A stretch of DNA of 7,166 bases from NCBI GenBank assembly GCA_017651385.1, contig JAGCCY010000022.1:1-7166 (forward strand). The letters run 5' to 3'. A program made the position numbers and the translations under genes. This document shows, piece by piece, positions 1 to 6,075 of the stretch (positions within the stretch are counted from its first letter, which is position 1; each line of letters opens with the position of its first letter). Below the pieces are notes generated by a model, which did not search any database, was not told where the DNA came from, and worked only from the letters and a program-made list of their open reading frames with translations. The stretch is from Lachnospiraceae bacterium (GTDB lineage Bacteria > Bacillota > Clostridia > Lachnospirales > Lachnospiraceae).

Positions 1-702
1 ATCGATGCCTACAAGGAGATCATAAGAAGACCGCAGTTATGGCTTGCCATGAAGACAACAGTCCTCGTAACCCTTTACGGAACGGCATTGAGCCTTGCGC
101 TTACGACGATCGCGGCATATGCGCTTTCCAGAAAAGAGCTTCCGGGCAAAGGTTTTTTGACAGGCATCATTCTTTTCACAATGTATTTCGGAGGCGGTAT
201 GATACCTACCTTCTTAGTGGTAAAGAACGTGGGACTTTATGATACGCTGCCGGCACTTTTCGTTCCGCAGGCGGTCAATGTATTTAACTTCATCGTAATG
301 AGAACGTTTTTTAAGGATATCCCGGACAGCCTTGAAGAGGCTGCAAGAATAGACGGCGCTTCATATATACAGTGCCTTGTAAGGATATTCCTTCCGCTCT
401 CGGTTCCGATCATAGCCACGATGGCGCTTTTCTATGCGGTAGGTTACTGGAACACATATTTCGATGCTTTGATCTACATTCAGGATCCCAATAAGTACAC
501 TCTTCAGTTAAGGCTGAGAGGACTTCTTACGGGAGATGAACTTAATAATTCGGCCAATCTTGAGGGTGTGGGCACCCAGGTCATGGCTCAGTCGCTAAAG
601 ATGGCAACAGTCGCGGTATCGACGATCCCGATCCTCGTTGTGTACCCGTGGCTTCAGAAATACTTTGTTAAGGGCGTAATGATCGGCTCGATCAAGGGCT
701 GA
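1..702 (+). CDS. Carbohydrate ABC transporter permease, CUT1 family, LplC/YtcP-like (5' end missing)
   Basis: Inner-membrane permease subunit of a sugar ABC importer. The frame is open from base 1, so the gene starts upstream. An ATG at 49 is internal, because a membrane helix family normally precedes it. The 233 visible codons fall short of the roughly 290-300 residues usual for this family, so about 60 N-terminal residues, including the first helix, are probably missing. Hydrophobic segments lie near visible residues 20-40, 52-75, 82-100, 137-160 and 200-218. The EAA loop that contacts the ATPase fits exactly: E113-A-A, G119, I129-x-L-P132. The C-terminus (QKYFVKGVMIGSIKG) is typical of CUT1 permeases. 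The sugar-binding lipoprotein gene follows 36 bases downstream. A partner permease of LplB type is expected just upstream, outside the window. The family assignment is secure; the substrate is unknown. Confidence 0.93.
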   Translation: MDAYKEIIRRPQLWLAMKTTVLVTLYGTALSLALTTIAAYALSRKELPGKGFLTGIILFTMYFGGGMIPTFLVVKNVGLYDTLPALFVPQAVNVFNFIVMRTFFKDIPDSLEEAARIDGASYIQCLVRIFLPLSVPIIATMALFYAVGYWNTYFDALIYIQDPNKYTLQLRLRGLLTGDELNNSANLEGVGTQVMAQSLKMATVAVSTIPILVVYPWLQKYFVKGVMIGSIKG

Positions 703-738
703 CGATAAATTTTTATACATTTTTAAAGGAGGTACTAT

Positions 739-2394
739 ATGAAAAAGAGGGTTTTGGCAACACTTTTCGCCATTTGTATGATCATATCCTGTCTTGCGGG
801 ATGTGCGGGAAATGGCGGAGAAGCAAGTAACACACCCGCACCGGCAGCATCAACGGATACAAATACGGCAAAAGCATCCGATGATACTTCCCAAACTACA
901 GCGGACACAGGTTCCAAGTATAAGACCACATACGGGGACAAGATGTTCGACAACGTAACGATCACGGTCGAGCTTTTCGACCGAAGCAATGCTCCCGAAG
1001 GATCCACTATCACGGATAACAGATGGACCAGATATGTCAACGAGCAGATGAACAAGGTAGGTATTACCGTTGAATTCGTACCCGTTCCCAGATGGGACGA
1101 GGTTGAAAAGATGCAGACAATGGTTGCCGGACAGACAGCTCCCGACATTACTCTTACCTATACTTATGCATACGCAGAAGATTACTTTAACCAGGGCGGT
1201 ATCTGGGATCTCTCCGAGTTTATTGACGGTGAGGATCAGGCAAAGAACATAAAGGCTTATATCGGTGATGAGACATTAAATATCGGACGCAACGAAGACA
1301 ATGCTCTTTACGGTATCGTTGCCAGGCGCGCTACCACAGCCAAGTCAAACCTTTTTGTAAGAAAAGACTGGCTTGACGCACTCGGATTAAGCGTTCCGAC
1401 CACTCCCGACGAGCTGTATACGGTCCTCGACAAGATAGTACATGAAAATCCCGACGGCCGTACCGATGTTTACGCCATCATCTGGAACAGATGGAACTTA
1501 AGAAAGGCATTTTCAAAGATTGCCGGCGATTACAAAGAGAACAACATTGCAAGTACCGAAGAATCCATCCAGGATTATTACGATGCCGGCATGTACGATT
1601 ACTACAAGTACATGAACAAACTTTATAATGCAGGTATATTGCATCCCGAATACTACACCCTTTCCGAAGATAACTTTAAGTCACTCTTCGTAACAGGTTC
1701 CGTAGGATTTATGGAATACTCCGTCAACGCAAATGTTGACGTTTTAAGAGGATCTCTTCTTAAGACTTTACAGGAAAACATTCCCACAGCCGATGTTGTG
1801 TCGATCGAGCCTTTAAAGAATGTTAACGATGGCAAGCAGTACAGTGCCGCATATGCATCCGGCGGACTTATCGCATTCTGTCCGAAGACTGCCTCCGAAG
1901 AGAAGGTTGAAGCCTGCATGACATATCTTGACTGGATGTGTTCAAAAGACGGCGGTTTCGTTCTTTATCACGGTTTCGAAGGTGAACACTTTGAGTTTGA
2001 CGGCGATATCCCGATCGTTAAGGATGCAGAGTACAACGCAAAGGATAAAGACTGGATCCGTACCGATATCTTCCTTACAGGTAATCAGGGTTACTTTGCA
2101 ACGGTTGATGATTTCAACGCCTGCACATCGAAGGAAGCTCCCGGTTATGAGAAGTATGTTGTGGAAAATTATGAAAACGCTTTGGTGGGTACGGTAGACC
2201 ATGATTCGGTCTATACTTCACCTTCTACATCGGATCATATCGCAGATCTTACATCCGTATATGACGAATATAAGACAGCAGTGATCACATGTACTCCCGA
2301 TGCATTTGACGCTACATGGGAAGAATACATGGACGAGCTTAAGAAGGTCGGTGTAGAGCAGATCATCGAAGAGAGAAAAGCTTACTTCGAGTAA
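739..2394 (+). CDS. Extracellular sugar-binding lipoprotein of an ABC importer (LplA-like)
   Basis: Solute receptor anchored to the outer face of the membrane, expected to capture a saccharide and deliver it to the permease encoded just upstream. A lipoprotein signal peptide is clear: basic MKKR, a hydrophobic stretch, then lipobox L19-A-G-C22, with Cys22 the lipidated residue. Residues 23-60 form an Ala/Ser/Thr/Asp-rich flexible linker. The binding fold begins near residue 70 (NVTITVELFDRSN). Family hallmarks include DNRWTRYVNEQMNKVGI, QTAPDITLTY and NLFVRKDWLDALGL. At 551 residues it matches the large LplA-type receptors, not the ~430-residue classic sugar-binding proteins. The start is fixed by AAAGGAGG at 725-732, six bases upstream. 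The family is secure. The substrate cannot be read from sequence, and peptides or oligosaccharides of several kinds remain possible. Confidence 0.93.
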   Translation: MKKRVLATLFAICMIISCLAGCAGNGGEASNTPAPAASTDTNTAKASDDTSQTTADTGSKYKTTYGDKMFDNVTITVELFDRSNAPEGSTITDNRWTRYVNEQMNKVGITVEFVPVPRWDEVEKMQTMVAGQTAPDITLTYTYAYAEDYFNQGGIWDLSEFIDGEDQAKNIKAYIGDETLNIGRNEDNALYGIVARRATTAKSNLFVRKDWLDALGLSVPTTPDELYTVLDKIVHENPDGRTDVYAIIWNRWNLRKAFSKIAGDYKENNIASTEESIQDYYDAGMYDYYKYMNKLYNAGILHPEYYTLSEDNFKSLFVTGSVGFMEYSVNANVDVLRGSLLKTLQENIPTADVVSIEPLKNVNDGKQYSAAYASGGLIAFCPKTASEEKVEACMTYLDWMCSKDGGFVLYHGFEGEHFEFDGDIPIVKDAEYNAKDKDWIRTDIFLTGNQGYFATVDDFNACTSKEAPGYEKYVVENYENALVGTVDHDSVYTSPSTSDHIADLTSVYDEYKTAVITCTPDAFDATWEEYMDELKKVGVEQIIEERKAYFE

Positions 2395-2398
2395 TAAT

Positions 2399-2454
2399 TT
2401 TATCTCCCAAGATAAAGACGTGAAGGTGGGCTTAGCTCGCCGGATCGTCTTTAT
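2399..2454 (+). promoter_or_regulatory. Intercistronic structured RNA: two mutually exclusive stem-loops
   Basis: Two hairpins share bases 2412-2416 and cannot form together. The short one pairs TTTATCT (2399-2405) with AGATAAA (2410-2416) around a CCCA loop. The longer one pairs ATAAAGACG (2412-2420) with CGTCTTTAT (2446-2454). It then has a symmetric four-by-four internal loop (TGAA 2421-2424 and GGAT 2442-2445), and an upper stem GGTGGGC (2425-2431) with GCTCGCC (2435-2441) containing two G-U pairs and a TTA loop. No clean U-tract follows, so a strong terminator is unlikely. It sits directly after the binding-protein stop codon. A role as 3'-end stabiliser, partial terminator or processing site that gives more binding protein than enzyme is inferred. 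The pairings are read directly from the sequence. Confidence 0.55.
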
Positions 2455-2471
2455 AATGAAAGGAAAGATCA

Positions 2472-3557
2472 ATGTTTGATAAAAAAGACGGAATGAATTA
2501 TGCACCGAAAGGCAAGCCTTCACCGGTGGTAAAAGAAAACGAATTTATGATCGCAGCCATAGGTTTGGATCACGGCCATATTTACGGTATGTGTAACGGC
2601 CTTACCGAAGCGGGTGCGACACTTAAGTGGGTATACGATAAAGACCCCGCAAAAGCGGAAAACTTTAAAAGATCATTTCCGTCGGTTCGGATAGCTTCTT
2701 CGGAAGATGAGATCTTAAACGATCCCGAAGTAAAACTTGTGTGTTCTGCTGCGGTTACAAGTGAAAGATGCGCCGTGGGGTTAAGAGCAATGAATGCCGG
2801 AAAAGATTATTTTACGGATAAGGCTCCGCTTACAACGCTTGAGCAGCTTGCGGCTGCAAAAGAAGCCGTTGAGAGAACGGGCCGCAAATACATGGTGTAT
2901 TACAGCGAAAGAATACATGTGGAAGCAGCAGTTTATGCAGGTTATTTGATCGAACAGGGTGCGATAGGAACACCCATACATATGGACGGTTTCGGTCCGC
3001 ACAGACTGGGTGCGCCGTCATCCCGTCCCGCATGGTTTTTTGAAAAAGAAAAATACGGCGGCATCCTTTGTGATATCGGAAGCCATCAGATAGAGCAGTT
3101 TCTATACTACTGCGGTGAAGACGATGCAGAGGTCACATACAGTCAGGCCGGAAATTATAACCATAAGGACACTCCCGGACTTGAGGATTTCGGTGACATG
3201 ATATTGGTGGGCAAAAAGGGTACGACAGCGCATTTAAGGGTTGACTGGTTTACGCCTGACGGACTTTCCACCTGGGGTGACGGACGAACCTTTATCATAG
3301 GCACAAAAGGGTATATCGAGCTTAGAAAATACGTAAACATCGGTGACAAGGATAACAGTACCGATCATGTTTTTCTGGTAAACGATGAAGGAGAATTCCA
3401 CTATAACGTAGCGGGTAAAGTGGGATATCCGTATTTCGGGCAGCTTATTCTTGACTGTATAAACAGGACAGAGAATGCAATGACACAGGAACACGCGTTT
3501 AAGGCGGCCGAGCTTTGCGTAAAGGCCGAGCTTAACGCCAAAAAACTTGAATATTAA
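2472..3557 (+). CDS. Gfo/Idh/MocA-family oxidoreductase with atypical nucleotide-binding and EKP motifs
   Basis: Predicted cytoplasmic NAD(P)-dependent sugar or polyol dehydrogenase, 361 residues, within the family's usual length. After a 25-residue N-terminal extension the Rossmann fold begins at MIAAIGLDHGH (26-36). The usual GxGxxG reads G31-L-D-H-G-H, so the second glycine is replaced by Asp. D56, at the end of the second strand, is placed to bind the cofactor ribose and would favour NAD. The catalytic EKP motif reads D116-K117-A-P119, keeping the lysine. The substrate-side motif is GGILCD201-IGSH205-QIE208, with the usual HxxD changed to HxxE. AAAGGA at 2459-2464, seven bases upstream, supports this start; the alternative Met26 has no ribosome binding site. 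I recall similar N-terminal extensions in related proteins, so this one is probably real. The family is confident; the reaction is unknown. Confidence 0.88.
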   Translation: MFDKKDGMNYAPKGKPSPVVKENEFMIAAIGLDHGHIYGMCNGLTEAGATLKWVYDKDPAKAENFKRSFPSVRIASSEDEILNDPEVKLVCSAAVTSERCAVGLRAMNAGKDYFTDKAPLTTLEQLAAAKEAVERTGRKYMVYYSERIHVEAAVYAGYLIEQGAIGTPIHMDGFGPHRLGAPSSRPAWFFEKEKYGGILCDIGSHQIEQFLYYCGEDDAEVTYSQAGNYNHKDTPGLEDFGDMILVGKKGTTAHLRVDWFTPDGLSTWGDGRTFIIGTKGYIELRKYVNIGDKDNSTDHVFLVNDEGEFHYNVAGKVGYPYFGQLILDCINRTENAMTQEHAFKAAELCVKAELNAKKLEY

Positions 3558-3569
3558 AAGGAGAGCAAA

Positions 3570-4733
3570 ATGATCAGAGCAGCCATAGTGGGAACGGGTA
3601 ATATAGCCAATCTTCATGTTCAGGGTCTTCTGGAATTCAAAGACAAGGTTGAGATCGTTGCATTATGCGATATCTATCCCGAAAAAGCGGAGGCCATGAA
3701 GGAAAAGTATGAGTTAAACGCCAACGTATACGATCATATCGATAAGATGCTCGAAAATGAACCGGACATCGACCTTGTACATGTGTGCACACCTCCGTTT
3801 GTGCATGCGGAGCTTTCGATAAAGGCAATGGACAGAAAATGCAATGTGATCGTGGAAAAGCCCATGTCGACATCCATAAAGGAATGCGATGAGATGATAG
3901 AAGCGGCAAAGAGAAATAATGTAATGCTCTCACCCATCGCACAGAACAGGTTCAGAAATGCGATCTGGAAGGTTAAAAAGACCATAGAGAGCGGGCTTAC
4001 GGGCAAAGTGTGCTTTGCGGAGATCGATTCTCTCTGGTGGAGGGGAGATGTGTATTACGATCTCTGGTGGAGAGGCACATGGGAAAAAGAAGGCGGCGGA
4101 CCTACCTTAAATCACGCCGTTCACCATATAGACATGCTTAACTGGATAATGGGCGAAAATCCGGTAAAGGTCATGGCCATGATGTCAAATGTATGTCATC
4201 CGAATTCGGAAGTTGAAGATATTTCCGTAGGCTGCGTTAAGTATAAGAACAATTCGATGGGCAGGATCACAAGCTCCGTCATCCATCACGGCGAAGAGCA
4301 GGGTATCTCGATGCAGTGCGAGCACGCAAAGATCTCGGCTCCTTACGATGTAAAGGCTGAAGTCACGATGGAAAACGGCTTCCCCGTTTCGGGCGGAAAC
4401 ACGGAACTTATCGATGAGATAAAGAAATTCTATGCGGGGATAGACGATCTTAAATACGAAGGCCATACGGGTCAGATAGATGACTGCCTTAACGCTTTGA
4501 TCGAAAAAAGAGAGCCGTATATAAAGGCGGAAGACGGTAAAAGAACCGTAGAGCTAATCACCGCACTTTATAAGTCGGCATTTACTGAGAAGACGGTCGA
4601 CTTCCCCATAGCCAAAGACGATGAATTTTATGTGTTCGAAGGAATACTTAAGAATGCGGTGAGGTTTAACAAAAAGAGCAAGACCGTTGAGAACTTTACC
4701 GAAGACAGGATCACGACCGGCAATTATAAATAG
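3570..4733 (+). CDS. Gfo/Idh/MocA-family NAD(P)-dependent oxidoreductase
   Basis: Second of three adjacent dehydrogenases, 387 residues. The N-terminal Rossmann domain carries a canonical G8-T-G-N-I-A13 loop followed by H16, and D34 at the end of strand two suggests NAD preference. CTPPFVH (73-79) and E96-K97-P98 are the classic cofactor and catalytic motifs. The C-terminal substrate domain holds an aromatic segment with two LWWRG units (155-159 and 165-169), then WEKEGGGPTLN181-HAVH185-HID188. The His and the following Asp are conserved, while the Asp usual at the position of N181 is Asn. AGGAG at 3559-3563, six bases before the ATG, fixes the start. The gene begins 12 bases after the preceding stop and is surely co-transcribed. 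Sugar, inositol or glycoside oxidation are all possible; the substrate is not determinable here. Confidence 0.92.
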   Translation: MIRAAIVGTGNIANLHVQGLLEFKDKVEIVALCDIYPEKAEAMKEKYELNANVYDHIDKMLENEPDIDLVHVCTPPFVHAELSIKAMDRKCNVIVEKPMSTSIKECDEMIEAAKRNNVMLSPIAQNRFRNAIWKVKKTIESGLTGKVCFAEIDSLWWRGDVYYDLWWRGTWEKEGGGPTLNHAVHHIDMLNWIMGENPVKVMAMMSNVCHPNSEVEDISVGCVKYKNNSMGRITSSVIHHGEEQGISMQCEHAKISAPYDVKAEVTMENGFPVSGGNTELIDEIKKFYAGIDDLKYEGHTGQIDDCLNALIEKREPYIKAEDGKRTVELITALYKSAFTEKTVDFPIAKDDEFYVFEGILKNAVRFNKKSKTVENFTEDRITTGNYK

Positions 4734-4745
4734 GAGTGCATGATG
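4732..4745 (+). promoter_or_regulatory. Ribosome binding site overlapping the upstream stop, before tandem ATG codons
   Basis: AGGAG at 4732-4736 includes the last two bases of the preceding TAG stop. It lies only three bases from the ATG at 4740 but six bases from the ATG at 4743. The second ATG has the more usual spacing, so translation may start there, removing one methionine. The protein fold is unaffected. Confidence 0.6.
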
Positions 4746-5936
4746 AACAGCATAAATGTTGGTGTTGTGGGTGTCGGAAATATGGGCAGCGCTCATGTTG
4801 CCAATATATATAAAGGGCTTGTGCCCGGAATGACACTGAAATGCATATGCGATATAGATCCTGGGAAGATAAAGAAAGCCGCAGAGTTCTTTGACGATTC
4901 CGTTGTCTGTTTTTCAGACTATGATGAAATGCTTGAATCAGGCCTTTTGGATGCGGTCATAATCGCGACTCCTCATTTCTGCCATCCGAAGATGACTATG
5001 GATGCGTTAAAACACGGAATCCATGTGCTCTGTGAAAAGCCTGTCGGCGTCGATGCGGAAGTGGTAAAAGAAGTAAACAGGATAGTCGGGAAAAGCGACA
5101 AGACCTTTGCGATCATGTTCAATCAGCGCACAAATCCGCTGTATAAGCGTCTTAAAACTATAGTCCAAAACGGAGAACTCGGCGTTATCAAGCGGTTTGT
5201 ATGGATAATAAACAACTGGTACAGAACGCAGTATTACTATGATTCGGGAGACTGGAGAGGAACCTGGAACAAAGAAGGCGGAGGCGTTCTTATAAACCAG
5301 TGTCCGCACAATCTTGATATCTGGCAGTGGATACTGGGTATGCCCAAAAGGATCCGTGCCAATTGCGAAGAGGGGAAATATCACGATATAACCGTCGAGG
5401 ACGAAGTCACGATATTTGCCGAGTACGAAAACGGCTCAATGGCAACGTTCATAACGTCGACGGGAGAGTACCCGGGCACAAACAGGCTTGAGATAAGCGG
5501 AAGCCTCGGTAAGGCGGTCGTGGAAGACGGAAAACTCACTCTGTCGCTTCTTAAGACCGATGAAAGAACGATCTGCAGGGAGAGTACCGAGAGTATGCCC
5601 ACGGAGCCTTATGATACCGTAATATACGACGATGAGGAGACAGAAGATGGGCATCTTGGTATACTTAAGAATTTTGCCAACCATATCTTATTTGGCGAGG
5701 AGCTCATCGCACCCGGCATAGAAGGCATAAACGAGCTTATGATAAGTAATGCCGCATATCTATCATCGTGGGAGGACAGAACGGTGACACTTCCCTTAGA
5801 GCCCGGAAGGTTCACGAAAGGCTTGCTTAAAAAGCAGGAAGAAGAGCGCCTTATCTTAAAGGAAAAGAGCGTGACATACGAAGAGCCGGATCTTGAAAAC
5901 ACCGAATATGCCGAACGCTGGAAGGTAAGATGGTAA
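4740..5936 (+). CDS. Gfo/Idh/MocA-family NAD(P)-dependent oxidoreductase
   Basis: Third adjacent dehydrogenase, 398 residues from the first of two consecutive ATG codons. The Rossmann loop is G11-V-G-N-M-G16, with D37 at the end of strand two. ATPHFCH (75-81) and E98-K99-P100 complete the cofactor and catalytic set. The substrate domain has YYDSGDWRGTWNKEGGG (165-181), then N185, H189 and D192. It shares the YYD...WRGTWxKEGGG signature and the Asp-to-Asn change with the preceding gene product, so the two are paralogues likely to act on related substrates. A charged tail follows residue 350. Only six bases separate it from the previous stop, and its ribosome binding site overlaps that stop, suggesting translational coupling. 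It is the last gene of the sugar operon, as a regulatory region and a dissimilar gene follow. Confidence 0.92.
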   Translation: MMNSINVGVVGVGNMGSAHVANIYKGLVPGMTLKCICDIDPGKIKKAAEFFDDSVVCFSDYDEMLESGLLDAVIIATPHFCHPKMTMDALKHGIHVLCEKPVGVDAEVVKEVNRIVGKSDKTFAIMFNQRTNPLYKRLKTIVQNGELGVIKRFVWIINNWYRTQYYYDSGDWRGTWNKEGGGVLINQCPHNLDIWQWILGMPKRIRANCEEGKYHDITVEDEVTIFAEYENGSMATFITSTGEYPGTNRLEISGSLGKAVVEDGKLTLSLLKTDERTICRESTESMPTEPYDTVIYDDEETEDGHLGILKNFANHILFGEELIAPGIEGINELMISNAAYLSSWEDRTVTLPLEPGRFTKGLLKKQEEERLILKEKSVTYEEPDLENTEYAERWKVRW

Positions 5937-5963
5937 AAAAATAAAATAATTTTTAATTAGGGG

Positions 5964-5990
5964 TTAATTTTCCTAAAGAAATGCCGATAT
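5964..5990 (+). promoter_or_regulatory. Candidate sigma-D (sigma-28) promoter
   Basis: GCCGATAT at 5983-5990 is an exact match to the B. subtilis sigma-D -10 consensus. TTAA at 5964-5967, 15 bases upstream, matches the TAAA -35 box in three of four positions. Transcription would start near 5996-5998, giving a leader of about 80 bases before the gene at 6076. The caveat is that the -10 box lies in the left arm of a perfect inverted repeat, which could exist for another reason. Confidence 0.5.
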
Positions 5991-6015
5991 ATAGAAAAAG
6001 GGATATATCGGCATT
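5980..6015 (+). terminator. Perfect 13-bp inverted repeat, possible operon terminator or protein-binding palindrome
   Basis: AATGCCGATATAT (5980-5992) is exactly complementary to ATATATCGGCATT (6003-6015), with a ten-base purine-rich loop. It lies 44 bases after the last oxidoreductase stop, where an operon terminator is expected. The bases after it (ATCTGTTG) are not a U-tract, so a classical intrinsic terminator is doubtful. It may act as a weak terminator on read-through RNA or as an operator. The sigma-D-like -10 box is embedded in the left arm. Confidence 0.4.
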
Positions 6016-6017
6016 AT

Positions 6018-6039
6018 CTGTTGAAATGGATTTCAACGG
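6018..6039 (+). promoter_or_regulatory. Leader stem-loop presenting AUGGAU, CsrA-site-like
   Basis: GTTGAA (6020-6025) pairs with TTCAAC (6032-6037) and closes a six-base loop ATGGAT. One G-U and one C-G pair extend the stem outward to 6018 and 6039. The ANGGA core shown in a hairpin loop is the established recognition form for CsrA/RsmA proteins. CsrA binding itself is inferred. Confidence 0.45.
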
Positions 6040-6054
6040 TAGTTTTATAGGCAA

Positions 6055-6070
6055 TCTACACGGAGGTAGA
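6055..6070 (+). promoter_or_regulatory. Shine-Dalgarno sequence inside a small stem-loop, second CsrA-site-like motif
   Basis: TCTAC (6055-6059) pairs with GTAGA (6066-6070), leaving ACGGAG in the loop. The ribosome binding site GGAGGT (6062-6067) ends eight bases before the ATG at 6076 and is partly within this hairpin. The stretch matches the CsrA consensus RUACARGGAUGU in 9 of 12 positions. CTAC can also pair with GTAG at 6039-6042, which would free the site. The stem is short, so its stability alone is modest. Confidence 0.42.
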
Positions 6071-6075
6071 GTACT

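Noticed and set aside
39..242. Short + strand open frame near the window start
   Set aside because: It is out of frame with, and inside, the permease gene, whose EAA motif and C-terminus are unmistakable.
735..1148. Minus-strand open frame opposite the binding-protein gene
   Set aside because: It lies fully opposite a confidently identified lipoprotein gene and encodes a composition typical of an antisense shadow.
2452..2457. Perfect TATAAT before the first oxidoreductase gene
   Set aside because: No -35 box lies 16-18 bases upstream, and a start there would leave no room for the ribosome binding site. The bases are better explained as part of the 3' arm of the stem-loop.
4031..4072. Direct repeat TCTCTGGTGGAG at 4031-4042 and 4061-4072
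   Set aside because: It is in frame and encodes two LWWRG units in the substrate domain. Flanking bases are not duplicated, so it reflects protein sequence, not a mobile or duplicated DNA element.
6021..6051. Possible sigma-A promoter (TTGAAA with TTTATA or TATAGG)
   Set aside because: The -10 match is poor at 17-base spacing and needs 19 bases for TATAGG. The TTGAAA is explained by the hairpin stem. Kept only as a weak alternative.
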